Below are positions 26,083-35,373 of a stretch of DNA of 64,000 bases, in pieces (positions within the stretch are counted from its first letter, which is position 1; each line of letters begins with the position of its first letter). The DNA is from Armatimonadota bacterium (GTDB lineage Bacteria > Armatimonadota > Armatimonadia > Armatimonadales > Capsulimonadaceae), in contig JANXMY010000027.1 of the NCBI GenBank assembly GCA_025354405.1, positions 82,894 through 146,893 on the forward strand, given 5' to 3'. Below the pieces are notes generated by a model. The model searched no databases and was not told the DNA's origin. It saw nothing but the letters and a program-made list of their open reading frames with translations. Both the position numbers and the translations under genes were made by a program.

Positions 26083-26868
26083 CTATGCGAACTGTTTCCA
26101 GAGTGTATATACGCCGAATGTCAGGCCAATCGCCACCACGACGCGCCGAACATTCGTCTGCCCGACACGCCGGGCGAGTCCCGCGCCGCCGAAGCCGCCG
26201 AGCACCGCTCCAACCGCCATCAAGGCCGCCAGCGGCCAGTGGACCCGCCCAAAAAAGATAAATGTCGCGGCCCCCACCCCGTTGATACAGATCGCCGCGA
26301 AGTTTTTGAGGCCGTTCATCCGGTGGATATTTGTCTGACCCAGAAACCCCAGGGCAGCCAGCATCAGAATCCCGATACCCGCACCGAAGAAGCCGCCGTA
26401 GACCGCGACGAAAAACTGAAAAATCATTCCACCCAGTCCAAAGCTTCTGCCCTGCACGGGATTTAGCCTACTGCTCTGTTTCGAATCCAGCCATCTGCGC
26501 ACCGGATCCTGGATCAGAAACAAAAATGTCGCCCCCAGAATAAGCCAGGGGACCAGATGCCCGAAGAGGGCATCACCGGCCTTCACCGCCAGAAAGGCCC
26601 CCAGAGCACCCCCCAGCACACTCGGCACCGCGAGCAGCAGCAGATCACGGCGGCTGCGGCCAATCTCCTCCCGGTAGCCCCAGTAGGCACTGATTGATCC
26701 TGGAACCAACGCGACCGTGCTGGTGGCATTCGCTGCGACCGACGGGATTCCTGCCGCCAAGAGTGCCGGAAAAGTGAGCAGCGTCCCTCCTCCGGCAACC
26801 GAATTGATCGCACCCGCGGCCAGCGCCGCCAGAAACAGAAGTGCGAGATGGAGTAGGGTGACGTGCAT
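26083..26868 (-). CDS. Sulfite exporter TauE/SafE family protein
   Basis: 261 residues, eight hydrophobic helices. The first has LAAGAINSVAGGGTLLTFPA, the family hallmark, and the second half repeats it as GGFFGAGIGILMLAALGFLG. Family members move sulfite, sulfonates or similar anions across the inner membrane; substrate here unknown. First gene of a three-gene minus-strand unit. Confidence 0.92.
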   Translation of the reverse strand: MHVTLLHLALLFLAALAAGAINSVAGGGTLLTFPALLAAGIPSVAANATSTVALVPGSISAYWGYREEIGRSRRDLLLLAVPSVLGGALGAFLAVKAGDALFGHLVPWLILGATFLFLIQDPVRRWLDSKQSSRLNPVQGRSFGLGGMIFQFFVAVYGGFFGAGIGILMLAALGFLGQTNIHRMNGLKNFAAICINGVGAATFIFFGRVHWPLAALMAVGAVLGGFGGAGLARRVGQTNVRRVVVAIGLTFGVYTLWKQFA

Positions 26869-26985
26869 TGACTATAGTTTACCCGGAGGGTGAAAGAAAT
26901 ATGTGGAAGAAGAATTGGGAAGAGAGGAAACAGAGAGAACCCCTATATACCAGAACGCTTTGCACCCTGTCCATTAGAAGGAATT

Positions 26986-29070
26986 ATGGCCCACAATCTC
27001 GAATTAAGCAGAATGGCGCAAGTGGACACAAAAACAAATAGGGAATCAACGGCGGAGACCTCTGAGCCGCAGGAACGGCGGGAGTCAGTTCGAGGGCGGG
27101 CTTTACTGATCGGGGCGTTGGCAGCGGCGGCGACGGCCTACCTAGTGACGCAGGCGGAAATGGTACTGGTGACGATCCGGATTGGATACCTGCAGTTCCC
27201 GCCCGCCGCTCTTGGCATGCTGCTTCTGGTGGTCGCGGTCAGCCGGGGCATCCAAAAGCTCAGTCGACGCTGGGGACTGACTTCCTCGGACTTACTGGTC
27301 ATCTACTGCATGTGTTTGATGGCAGCAATGACATCCTCACACGGCCTGGTCGAAAAGATGATCCCGGCACTGAATTATCCAAACCGTGCTAACAATGCCG
27401 TCAACAACCTGCATGGCCTGTTCGATCAGCATATCAAGCCCGGCCTGGTTCCCTATGACACAAATCTCAGCAGCGTCCAGCCAATTTCGCGCGACTACGA
27501 TCAGAAGCTTCATGCCGGGGACGCAGTTCCGTGGCAGCCCTGGGTAGTCCCGGTCCTAAACTGGGGTGCGCTGTCTTTCATGGTACTGTTCGCGTTTTTA
27601 TGCCTCACGGCCCTTCTGCGCCGTCAGTGGGTCGACGCCGAGAAGCTGTCATTCCCGCTGGCGCAGCTGCCGATGGAAATCGCCGGTGACCAGGACCGGC
27701 CCGCGTTTTTCCGCAACAAAATTATGTGGATGGGCGCACTGATCCCGATCGTTATCTACGGCATCAAAGAGATGCATCAGATTCAGCCGTCGATCCCTGA
27801 CGTCACCCTGCAGTGGTCTCTCAGCGACTATATCACCAGTCCGCCCTGGAATGTGTTCTCGATGAACGTCATGTTTATCGTGTCGTTTGCCGCAATCGGG
27901 TTCTTCTTTCTTCTGCCGACCGACGTTTTGTTCTCGATCTGGTTTTTCTTTCTGCTGTCGCGCTTAGAACAGACCATGATGGTCGCATTTAACCAGCCGA
28001 CGCCCGGAATGCCCGCCTACCCGCCCCCACTGTTTATCGGCTACCAGACGATCGGAGCGTATCTGGTACTCAGCGGTTACTTCTTCTGGATCGCCCGGCC
28101 TCACCTGAAGCGGGTCTGGGCATCAGCTCTGGGCCGCTCCGGCGGCTACAGTGCCGCAGAGAATGCCGATGAGCTTCTGCCTTACCGCGTAGCCATCTGG
28201 GGGCTGCTGGGGAGTATCCTGGCGTCAGCGGGCTGGCTCTGGTTCAACGGCATGTCGCTCTGGCTGGCCTTGTTCGAGTTGATCGTCGGCATCTTCGTCG
28301 TGGCTCTCGTCATGGCCCGTTCAACTGCAGAAGCAGGAATGCTGATGACGGAGACCACCTTCCGCCCGATCGACATCATCCGCATGGTCGCGCCGATACA
28401 TGCGCTGGGCGCATCCAACCTGACCATGCTGGCATTTTTCGACAACCTGTTCCTGCGCGATCAGCGCGGCCTGCTGCTGACGGGGATGCTCGACGCCTCA
28501 CGAGTTTCCGACGGTTCAAAAGTCCAGCGCCGTGCACTTGCCGGTGCTCTGGCACTGGGGATCATAATCGCATTTGCCGTCGCTGTGCCGCTGAATATCT
28601 ACCTGCCCTATCACCTTGGGGCACTGGGTCACATGGATGGATGGATGGAAACCGGGAGTCCGGGCCTGGCATTCAACGATTACCAGCAGTATTTCAAGAA
28701 CAGCCCGCCCCTGCCCACCGGATCATCCTGGCAGATGCCGACATTCTTCAGTGTCGGGGTCATCATGACGATCTTTCTGACCCTCATGCGATCCGCCTTC
28801 TTTTGGTGGCCGCTGCACCCTCTGGGTTATGCCCTCTCGGGCTCATGGAGCACGATCCAATTCTGGTTCCCCTGCTTTCTCGCGTGGGGCTTCAAAACGA
28901 TTACCTTACGCTACGGAGGCATGAGCAGCTACGGCAAAACTCGTCCATTCTTCCTGGGTTTGGTGCTTGGCGAATTCGGCATGGCAGTCATCTTCGTCTT
29001 GCTCAATGCCCTCTCGGCAGTTATTTCCCCGGAGCACAAGATTCCGGCTCCGTCGTTTCCCTGGGGATAA
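26986..29070 (+). CDS. DUF6785/DUF6784 family polytopic membrane protein
   Basis: 694 residues from ATG at 26986, with AGAAGG ahead; a start at 26890 would add 32 residues with no ribosome site. At least 12 hydrophobic helices; conserved blocks WVDAEKLSFPLAQLPMEIA, IWFFFLLSRLEQ and SAFFWWPLHPLGYALSGSW. A second member lies at 59366-61357. Such proteins are known mainly from Armatimonadota and Planctomycetota-like genomes with unknown role, possibly transport. The end overlaps the convergent SprT-like gene by 50 bases. Confidence 0.85.
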   Translation: MAHNLELSRMAQVDTKTNRESTAETSEPQERRESVRGRALLIGALAAAATAYLVTQAEMVLVTIRIGYLQFPPAALGMLLLVVAVSRGIQKLSRRWGLTSSDLLVIYCMCLMAAMTSSHGLVEKMIPALNYPNRANNAVNNLHGLFDQHIKPGLVPYDTNLSSVQPISRDYDQKLHAGDAVPWQPWVVPVLNWGALSFMVLFAFLCLTALLRRQWVDAEKLSFPLAQLPMEIAGDQDRPAFFRNKIMWMGALIPIVIYGIKEMHQIQPSIPDVTLQWSLSDYITSPPWNVFSMNVMFIVSFAAIGFFFLLPTDVLFSIWFFFLLSRLEQTMMVAFNQPTPGMPAYPPPLFIGYQTIGAYLVLSGYFFWIARPHLKRVWASALGRSGGYSAAENADELLPYRVAIWGLLGSILASAGWLWFNGMSLWLALFELIVGIFVVALVMARSTAEAGMLMTETTFRPIDIIRMVAPIHALGASNLTMLAFFDNLFLRDQRGLLLTGMLDASRVSDGSKVQRRALAGALALGIIIAFAVAVPLNIYLPYHLGALGHMDGWMETGSPGLAFNDYQQYFKNSPPLPTGSSWQMPTFFSVGVIMTIFLTLMRSAFFWWPLHPLGYALSGSWSTIQFWFPCFLAWGFKTITLRYGGMSSYGKTRPFFLGLVLGEFGMAVIFVLLNALSAVISPEHKIPAPSFPWG

Positions 29071-29542
29071 GCCGCAGCACGAACTTCAGATTGAAGCGCG
29101 GGTCACACGATGCACAGGAGGAGAGTTTCAGCCGTCGATGCCGGAGGATCTGCTTGCTGCAGACGGGGCAGGTGTAGTGGTATTTAGGCGGGCGGGCGGG
29201 CCGCTTGACCAGTGGGGTCGATGCATAGCGACGTGTCACGCCCAGGGCATACGCGAGGGCCCAGAAGTCGGCGCGGTGATGTGGATGGACGATGTGGGCG
29301 ACTTCGTGCCGGAACGTGTTCAGCGTTTCCTCGATGCCATGTTCGCGGTGCGCCTGCCAGCTCACCACGATTCGGTGGAGCCGTGGCTGGTAGTATCCAC
29401 CATATGTTTTGCGCGTGGAGACGACGATCGCGGGCATCTTCAGCCCTCCTTGAAAATGCGCGGCGTTCAGCCGGACGAATTCCAAGAAAAGCACTTCCCG
29501 CAGAGAATCTTGTTCAGAGTGGGTCGAGACCGATGGTTTCAT
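29021..29542 (-). CDS. SprT-like zinc metalloprotease domain protein
   Basis: 173 residues. The metal motif is FRHEVAHIVHPHH (HExxH with a downstream His), followed by a zinc ribbon (CPVC and CASC). SprT/Spartan proteins act on DNA-bound proteins or are uncharacterised; bacterial SprT is poorly known. It overlaps the downstream phosphorylase start region: its N-terminal 29 bases overlap the 3' end of the phosphorylase gene. Confidence 0.85.
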   Translation of the reverse strand: MKPSVSTHSEQDSLREVLFLEFVRLNAAHFQGGLKMPAIVVSTRKTYGGYYQPRLHRIVVSWQAHREHGIEETLNTFRHEVAHIVHPHHRADFWALAYALGVTRRYASTPLVKRPARPPKYHYTCPVCSKQILRHRRLKLSSCASCDPRFNLKFVLRLIPRETTEPESCAPGK

Positions 29543-30836
29543 AGATTACAGATTTCAGATCAGGTGGTTTTGGCCCCAGCGTGAAGGCTTCCCAGACTTG
29601 CGACGCCAGCTGACGTGCGGTCATTTCGCAGGCTGTATAGAGCGTCGCGATCGTGCTTCCCTCAGCGATATACTGGCCGACGGTCTCGCGCAGAACAATC
29701 CCCGCTGCAGGATCGATGCGATCATCTTTGTGGACACGGCCTGCCCCGAGGTTCATGGCGACCAGACCGAGGGTCTCAGCATCCACCACCTGAATGTAGC
29801 CGGAGCTCGTGGCTTTTATGTCCCACTTGGCACGAGCACAGGGAGCCTTCAGCAAGTGATGCAGGTAATCACTACTGCCGCCCTGAGACACTACAATCTG
29901 GCAGAGCTTTTCGAATGCCGCCCCCGAAGTGATCTGCTCTTCGGCCAAAACTTTGCCCTCGCCGAGCGTGCGCACACGGCCTGCCAGCAAAAATCCCGCC
30001 CCGGCCAGAAGCAAAACCAGTGCCTTCAAGCGCGACTCAACCCAGGGATTGTTTTGCAGCAGCATGATGACTTCGCGCACTTCCACCAAGTTACCAATGT
30101 TGTAGCCGAGCGGGACATCCATATCCGACAGCACCGCCGCGACCCGGCGGCCGTGCGCCTCTCCGATCTTGATCATTAGCGCTGCCAGAGCACGGGCTTC
30201 CGGCAGCGTTTTCATAAACGCCCCACCCCCGACTTTGACATCCAGTACGATCGACGGACACCCGCCGGCAATTTTCTTGCTCATGATGCTGGCGGCGATC
30301 AGCGGCAAAGATTCCACGGTGGCGGTGACATCGCGCAGGGCATACATCAGGCGGTCTGCGGGGACTAGATGCTCCGTCTGAGCACACAAACAGGCACCGA
30401 TGCTCTGCACCTGCGCCAAAATCTCACTGACTTCAAACGACGTGCGTGTCCCTCCGAGCGACTCCAGCTTGTCCAGAGTACCTCCCGTGTGCCCCAGCCC
30501 ACGCCCGGACATCTTGGGAACAAACACCCCCCCTGCGGCCAGGATTGGAACCACGGCAAGTGTCGTCTTGTCTCCTACCCCGCCGGTACTATGCTTATCC
30601 ACGCAGGGACCGGGAATCGAAGAGAGATCGAGGGTCTCGCCGGATGCAACCATCGCCGCCGTCAGCGCGAACGTCTCAGCCTCGGTCAAACCATGCCACA
30701 CAACCGCCATCAGCCAAGCACTCATCTGATAGTCTGGAACAGCGCCCTGCGTATAATTTGCGACGAGAAACTGTATTTCTTCGTCCGTGTGCACCTCGCC
30801 CAGTCGCTTTTTACGGAGAATATCGATGACACGCAT
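29514..30836 (-). CDS. deoA/pdp: Pyrimidine-nucleoside (thymidine) phosphorylase
   Basis: 440 residues, the usual length. Seen: VDKHSTGGVGDKTTL (phosphate and pyrimidine site), KMSGRGLGHTGGTLDKLES, SLPLIAASIMSKKIAGG (Lys-Lys or Ser contacts) and DVKVGGGAFMK. Cleaves thymidine, uridine or deoxyuridine with phosphate to base and (deoxy)ribose-1-phosphate in nucleoside salvage. Broad-specificity Pdp or DeoA cannot be told apart by eye. Overlaps the SprT-like gene by 29 bases, so the two are co-transcribed. Confidence 0.95.
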   Translation of the reverse strand: MRVIDILRKKRLGEVHTDEEIQFLVANYTQGAVPDYQMSAWLMAVVWHGLTEAETFALTAAMVASGETLDLSSIPGPCVDKHSTGGVGDKTTLAVVPILAAGGVFVPKMSGRGLGHTGGTLDKLESLGGTRTSFEVSEILAQVQSIGACLCAQTEHLVPADRLMYALRDVTATVESLPLIAASIMSKKIAGGCPSIVLDVKVGGGAFMKTLPEARALAALMIKIGEAHGRRVAAVLSDMDVPLGYNIGNLVEVREVIMLLQNNPWVESRLKALVLLLAGAGFLLAGRVRTLGEGKVLAEEQITSGAAFEKLCQIVVSQGGSSDYLHHLLKAPCARAKWDIKATSSGYIQVVDAETLGLVAMNLGAGRVHKDDRIDPAAGIVLRETVGQYIAEGSTIATLYTACEMTARQLASQVWEAFTLGPKPPDLKSVIYETIGLDPL

Positions 30837-30867
30837 AGTTTATTCCTACTGGTTCTTAAAGTGAGGG

Positions 30868-30873
30868 TATCAT
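30868..30873 (+). promoter_or_regulatory. -10 element 6 bases before the amidohydrolase start
   Basis: TATCAT, ending 6 bases before the GTG at 30880; would give a leaderless message. Divergent phosphorylase starts at 30836. Confidence 0.4.
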
Positions 30874-30879
30874 AGAAGC

Positions 30880-31791
30880 GTGATTATTGACTTTCATTGC
30901 CACATTACCACGCCGGGCAGTCACCTGCCGAGCTCGGAGGGAGAATATTACCGAGTTCTGCCTCAGATGGCTGCCGCCGGAAGACTGCTAGGGCACTGGA
31001 CTCAGGAAGCAATAGACACGATAGCCGAACAGATTCGAACGCCGGAGGCATTACGGACCTACCGCCGGCTCGGGCCACTTATTTACACCGAGATGTCGCG
31101 ACGTATGTCCGAAGCAGATGCTCCCTCTCTGCTGGCGGAGATGTCTGAAACCGGAATATCTCAGGCCGTCGTCGTCGCCATGGACCCATTCGTTCCGACC
31201 GGGGAAGTTCTGGAAGCCTGCCTCCATCTTCCGGGCCTGCTGATTCCTTTTGGCTCCAATGATCCTAACCGAGACGATTACGAGGCCAATTTCGCGAAAC
31301 TTCTGACCCGCCCCATCCGCGGAATTAAGTTCCACAGTGACTTGCAAAGACTGCCGCTGGACTCACCACGGCTTTTCGTTATGCTGAAGATATTAGCTGG
31401 TTCCGATGTATCGCACCTGCCAATTTATCTGCACACCGGGAGCTTCCCGATCTACCGTCCCCAAAATTCGCCATGGCAAGCGGCACTGCCGCGTCTGCTT
31501 TCGACGTTCCCTACTCTCACGTTCGTCTGTGGCCACTCCGGATGGGATGCACCTCAGGCAGCACTCAGAGCCGCACGAACTTACCCAAATCTATATTTAG
31601 AAACAAGCTGGCAGCCCGCGCGGATGATCCGCCGCCTCTGTGACAAGCTTGGCCCCGAGCGACTGCTGTTCGGCTCGGACTTCCCGCTCTTCTCTCAGCG
31701 GCGTGCCCTGCGGAATACCCGAGCTGCACTCACAGATGCCGAGTTCACGCTGGTCACGTCGGAAAATGCGCGACGTCTCCTGCGTTTCTAA
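30880..31791 (+). CDS. Amidohydrolase 2 family protein
   Basis: 303 residues, GTG start giving MIIDFHCHITTPGSH with the metal-binding HxH. Later: IKFHSDLQRLPLDS, ICGHSG-like VCGHSGWDAPQAAL, and FGSDFPLFSQR with the terminal Asp. TIM-barrel metal hydrolase or decarboxylase of the COG2159 type; substrate unknown. Its stop lies in the first copy of an exact 15-bp tandem duplication shared with the dapF 3' end. Confidence 0.88.
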   Translation: MIIDFHCHITTPGSHLPSSEGEYYRVLPQMAAAGRLLGHWTQEAIDTIAEQIRTPEALRTYRRLGPLIYTEMSRRMSEADAPSLLAEMSETGISQAVVVAMDPFVPTGEVLEACLHLPGLLIPFGSNDPNRDDYEANFAKLLTRPIRGIKFHSDLQRLPLDSPRLFVMLKILAGSDVSHLPIYLHTGSFPIYRPQNSPWQAALPRLLSTFPTLTFVCGHSGWDAPQAALRAARTYPNLYLETSWQPARMIRRLCDKLGPERLLFGSDFPLFSQRRALRNTRAALTDAEFTLVTSENARRLLRF

Positions 31792-31811
31792 ATCTCGCGT
31801 TTCTAAATCTC
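31782..31811. repeat. Exact 15-bp tandem duplication at a convergent gene junction
   Basis: GCGTTTCTAAATCTC occurs at 31782-31796 and 31797-31811. The first copy holds the TAA of the amidohydrolase; the second holds the TAG of dapF on the opposite strand. Confidence 0.85.
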
Positions 31812-32654
31812 TCCTTCAAACACTTCGGTGGCCGACCCGGTCATATATACATGATTGTCGCCTTCCGACCATTCGATGTCCAGATCGCCGCCAGGAAGAT
31901 GTACGAGCACTCTGCGCCCAGTCTTGCCATTTAGAACGCAGGCAGCGACTGCCGCGCAGGCTCCGGTGCCGCAGGCCAGAGTTTCTCCAGCGCCGCGCTC
32001 CCAGACCCGGAAGTTGATTTCGCGCTCTGACAGCACCTCGATAAACTCCGTATTGGTCCGGCGTGGAAACATCGGGTGACTCTCCACTTTCGGTCCGATG
32101 ACTTCGATCGGATAGTCTTTCACCCGATCCACAAAGATGACCGCGTGCGGGTTGCCCATGGAAACGGCAGTGACATAAATGGTCTGACCATCGATCTCCA
32201 TCGGGACATTGACTGCTGATGTCTCTCCATGGCCCAGAGTGGTAGGAACCAGCGCAGGCTCCAGCACCGGCTCGCCCATATCTACACGAACAGTGTCTGC
32301 CTTGCCGTCCGCCCCGACATGAATCTGGAGATGGAGCAGCCCTGCCCCCGTCTCAACCGGGACAAAGTTTTCGCCGTGAGTCAAACCCCGATCCCAGAGG
32401 TACTTCGCAAAACAGCGGATGCCGTTCCCGCACATCTCAGCTTCGGAGCCGTCTGGGTTGTACATCTTCATCGCAAAGGGGGCCGACTCGCCGGCCAGAA
32501 CCGCGATGACGCCATCCCCCCCGACCCCAAACTTGCGGTCACAGAGAGTTGCCGCCTGCAGCTTCGCCGCTTCCAGCCGCGCGCCGCCGCCTTCCCCGAG
32601 GCAGCTAACCATGACAAAATCGTTACCGATACCGTGCATCTTCGTAAATTGCAT
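31803..32654 (-). CDS. dapF: Diaminopimelate epimerase
   Basis: 283 residues from ATG at 32654 (MQFTKMHGIGNDF); an in-frame TTG three codons earlier is ignored. The two catalytic Cys are in MCGNGIRCF and LACGTGACAA. Converts LL- to meso-diaminopimelate for lysine and peptidoglycan. It is the last gene of the hfq-miaA-grx run, 25 bases after hfq. Confidence 0.96.
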   Translation of the reverse strand: MQFTKMHGIGNDFVMVSCLGEGGGARLEAAKLQAATLCDRKFGVGGDGVIAVLAGESAPFAMKMYNPDGSEAEMCGNGIRCFAKYLWDRGLTHGENFVPVETGAGLLHLQIHVGADGKADTVRVDMGEPVLEPALVPTTLGHGETSAVNVPMEIDGQTIYVTAVSMGNPHAVIFVDRVKDYPIEVIGPKVESHPMFPRRTNTEFIEVLSEREINFRVWERGAGETLACGTGACAAVAACVLNGKTGRRVLVHLPGGDLDIEWSEGDNHVYMTGSATEVFEGEI

Positions 32655-32679
32655 TGAGGACAACTTTCAGGGTTCCTAG

Positions 32680-33078
32680 TCAGGAAATCGGGTCTACCAG
32701 AGCCGCTTCGGGAGTGGCTGAAGCAGGAGCAGGGGTCGGATCCTGAACCGTCAAAGATGCATCAGGGTGGGATGCACCGGTGATGTCACCAGAAGTAACC
32801 GCCGGAGCACCGACTGACTGGGGGACCAGACCGGCTTCGCGCATTGCTTCGCTGTAAAGGTTCTGGATTGGACGCATCGGCACGATACTGGTAATCGCGT
32901 GCTTGTAGACAAGCTGTGTCGGCTTGCCGGGGCTGTCTAACAGCAGCGTAAATGAGTCGAAGCCGCGCACATTCCCGCGCAGCTGCACACCGCCGATGAG
33001 ATAGATCATGACGCCGACATTTTCTTTGCGCACCTGGTTTAAAAAAGTATCCTGAAGATTCAGCTGTGTCTTATTCAT
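32680..33078 (-). CDS. hfq: RNA chaperone Hfq with long C-terminal tail
   Basis: 132 residues. The Sm core is seen at residues 1-70: [38 protein letters not shown] (Sm1), and [12 protein letters not shown] (Sm2, with the Tyr-Lys-His of the U-binding site). The tail, about 60 residues, is rich in Pro, Ala, Ser, Thr and Asp, probably disordered. Binds small RNAs and mRNAs. The start overlaps miaA by 4 bases; the miaA-hfq order is widely conserved. Confidence 0.95.
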   Translation of the reverse strand: MNKTQLNLQDTFLNQVRKENVGVMIYLIGGVQLRGNVRGFDSFTLLLDSPGKPTQLVYKHAITSIVPMRPIQNLYSEAMREAGLVPQSVGAPAVTSGDITGASHPDASLTVQDPTPAPASATPEAALVDPIS

Positions 33079-34076
33079 GAATTTCTGTTGTCCTCTTTGT
33101 TAACGCAAATTATCATTTTGGATATCTCGTGCGCTAATTGCTCCGGGGTGCGGCCGTCGGCCGCGATCCAGCGAACGCGCTTGTCGCCCCGGAACCAAAT
33201 CAGCTGCCGTTTGGAAAACCGCCGAGTCTCCTGTTTGATTTCAGCCACGGCAGATTCCCAGAGCAAATCGCCTGCCAGAAATGCGTTTATTTGCCGGTAT
33301 CCCAGTGCCAGCATCGGCTTGAGTGAAGCAGAGTAGCCGCGCTCCCGCAGGCCGCGCACTTCCTCTAAAAAGCCCGATGCGAGCATGAGATCAACGCGGG
33401 TATCAATACGGTCATAGAGGTGGTCACGGTCCGCGAAGTGCAGGCCAAACAGGATTGGCTGCTCCAGGCTCTGGTTCGCCTGGTTTTCCGCGTGAAGATC
33501 AGTCATGGTCCGACCGGTCGCCGCAAATACTTCCAGAGCCCGTATCTGTCGACCAATATCGTTCACATGCAGCCGTGCTGCTGTTTCCGGATCAATCATC
33601 CCGACCTGCGCCAGCAGTGCCTCGTTGCCATGCTCCAATGCAAATCCACGCCATCTGGCACGGAACTCTTCATCGGGCGGGGCCGCAGGGATGTCCAGGC
33701 GCGTCGTTAGTGCACGAATGTAAAGGCCCGTACCACCTACCAGCAGGGGAACACTTCCGCGCCCGGAGATCTCTGCACAGGCAGCTTCACCCATTCGCTG
33801 ATAGTCTGCGAGTGTCCATTCTTGATCAGGATCAGCCGCATCAAGAGCATGAAAAACAGCCTGTGCCTGCTCTTTGGGTGTTGGCTTGGCCGTCCCGATG
33901 TCCATATATCGGTAGACCTGCATGGAGTCAGCCGAGACAATTTCCGCACCTAGCTGCTGTGCTAACCAGACCCCAACCGCCGTCTTTCCTGAGGCAGTCG
34001 GGCCAACCAGTGCGATACGATTTGCGATTGCTGACGGACTTAGTATAGCACACTCAGACGGCTTTGGCGAGAGCAT
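33075..34076 (-). CDS. miaA: tRNA dimethylallyltransferase
   Basis: 333 residues from ATG at 34076. P-loop [11 protein letters not shown], then [18 protein letters not shown] (DSMQVYR hallmark) and [10 protein letters not shown]. Adds the dimethylallyl group to A37 of tRNAs reading U-starting codons. A TTG two codons before the ATG is possible. The 5' end overlaps the glutaredoxin gene by 23 bases. Some downstream start within the first 18 residues is possible since the core starts at about residue 20. Confidence 0.95.
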   Translation of the reverse strand: MLSPKPSECAILSPSAIANRIALVGPTASGKTAVGVWLAQQLGAEIVSADSMQVYRYMDIGTAKPTPKEQAQAVFHALDAADPDQEWTLADYQRMGEAACAEISGRGSVPLLVGGTGLYIRALTTRLDIPAAPPDEEFRARWRGFALEHGNEALLAQVGMIDPETAARLHVNDIGRQIRALEVFAATGRTMTDLHAENQANQSLEQPILFGLHFADRDHLYDRIDTRVDLMLASGFLEEVRGLRERGYSASLKPMLALGYRQINAFLAGDLLWESAVAEIKQETRRFSKRQLIWFRGDKRVRWIAADGRTPEQLAHEISKMIICVNKEDNRNS

Positions 34077-34299
34077 CGGCAATCTCCGATTCGTCCGGCT
34101 CTACCAGCATGGTGTCGCCAATCCAGAGCGTTGGGGTGACCTCGCGCCCGGTCCACGCAGCAACCTGTTTCAGGGCATCGGCGTCTTCTTCGATATCTAC
34201 TTCGTCCCATGTGAGTCCCCGCTCACGCAAGTATTGCGAAGCGCGGGCAACATCCGGGCAGCCGGGACGAGTATACATAACAATCTTTGGCTGGTTCAT
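34054..34299 (-). CDS. Glutaredoxin-like protein, monothiol type
   Basis: 81 residues from ATG at 34299 (MNQPKIVMYTRPGCPDV). Thioredoxin fold with the active site CPDV: the second Cys of the dithiol motif is missing, leaving one catalytic Cys14. cis-Pro in VTPTLWIG. The ATG lies 4 bases inside the end of the upstream glycosyltransferase. Related proteins handle disulfides or Fe-S clusters; role unknown. Confidence 0.85.
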   Translation of the reverse strand: MNQPKIVMYTRPGCPDVARASQYLRERGLTWDEVDIEEDADALKQVAAWTGREVTPTLWIGDTMLVEPDESEIADALAKAV

Positions 34300-35366
34300 A
34301 AACAAAAATCCCTCAGTCTGTTTGCAACCACCTCTGCCCCGTTTGTCGGATAAACCAGAGGGTCGGGTCGGGCTTCCAGGGCTGCTGTCAGCGCATACCC
34401 CCAGTTCCCGGCAAAGAAATCCGCTTCACAAATCTCGATACCGCCTCCCCATTTATTCATACCCATAACCAGCGCATCATGCTCGGCAAAGCCATGGCGG
34501 GGCAGATAGATCAGCGGCACCGAATTGGCAATGCATTCGGTGAGCGTGCCATATCCGGCTTTCGAGATGACGGCATCCACCGACGCTGCAACATCAGCAT
34601 ATCGCCAGAGTGTGGGATCGAAGACGCAGACATTGGTCGGAAGGGGCTGAGTCAGAGGGCGATCTACCAGAAACACCCAGTCTCTCAAATGCCCCAGGGC
34701 CGCCCAGTCAATAGACAAACCCCAGTTGCCAAGATAGAGCAATGCCAGCTTTTTGCTCGGCAATATGCCCAGTGATGCCGTCACTGAGGAACGAATGGGA
34801 TGACCTCGACGCGCGACCAGTGGGACACGCTCACTTGCAGAGAACACATCACCGACCGTGGACACGGCCAGCGGTGTCAAACAGGCCAGAGTCGCCATTC
34901 CATATTCCCCAGCCATTTGGGTCAGCAGATCAGCATCACCGGCAGTTTGCACATATTCCGAGTAAATATCGTGCCAGGTGAAGTTAGCAACGGCGACACT
35001 GGGAATACCTGACGCATGTGCCGCTCGAAGTGGAAAAGAGGGCACGTCGGAAGCGACGCAGCGCACGCCGCGCCCTTGCAGAAAAGCGATCTCGTCCGGC
35101 AGCCTTTTGAGATTCGCCTGGGCAATCTCGTCGTAACGAATTAATGTTTCACGACGCAGAACGGTGACGCTGTCGCTTTGAATGCATCCGCAGTCATATT
35201 CCGCAGAGATATACTCAAACTGTCGCCCCGGAAGCTCTTCGCGAAAGAGCCGTTCCGGGGCCATAGTTTTAAGAATAAAAGGCAGGTCCGGCGGCAGTGC
35301 TTTCAGGACCTGCGTTGTGCGAATTGCGTGGCCGAACCCATGCCCTGTCACGTAATAGCAAAGCAT
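34296..35366 (-). CDS. GT-B fold glycosyltransferase-like protein (arabinokinase-associated type)
   Basis: 356 residues from ATG at 35366. N-terminal YYVTGHGFGHAIRTTQVLKA (Gly-rich loop of GT-B), C-terminal SKAGYGTLTECIANSVPLIY and PRHGFAEHDALV, like the nucleotide-sugar site of MurG-type enzymes. It resembles the N-terminal half of plant L-arabinokinase (ARA1), whose C-terminal half is a GalK-like kinase. A galK-like gene lies 3 kb away on the same strand. Starts 7 bases after the GH51 stop. Acceptor and donor unknown. Confidence 0.75.
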   Translation of the reverse strand: MLCYYVTGHGFGHAIRTTQVLKALPPDLPFILKTMAPERLFREELPGRQFEYISAEYDCGCIQSDSVTVLRRETLIRYDEIAQANLKRLPDEIAFLQGRGVRCVASDVPSFPLRAAHASGIPSVAVANFTWHDIYSEYVQTAGDADLLTQMAGEYGMATLACLTPLAVSTVGDVFSASERVPLVARRGHPIRSSVTASLGILPSKKLALLYLGNWGLSIDWAALGHLRDWVFLVDRPLTQPLPTNVCVFDPTLWRYADVAASVDAVISKAGYGTLTECIANSVPLIYLPRHGFAEHDALVMGMNKWGGGIEICEADFFAGNWGYALTAALEARPDPLVYPTNGAEVVANRLRDFCL

Positions 35367-35373
35367 GGCGAGC

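Noticed and set aside
28967..29584. 205-codon plus-strand frame at the DUF6785/SprT junction
   Set aside because: Antisense of the SprT-like gene with its HExxH and zinc ribbon.
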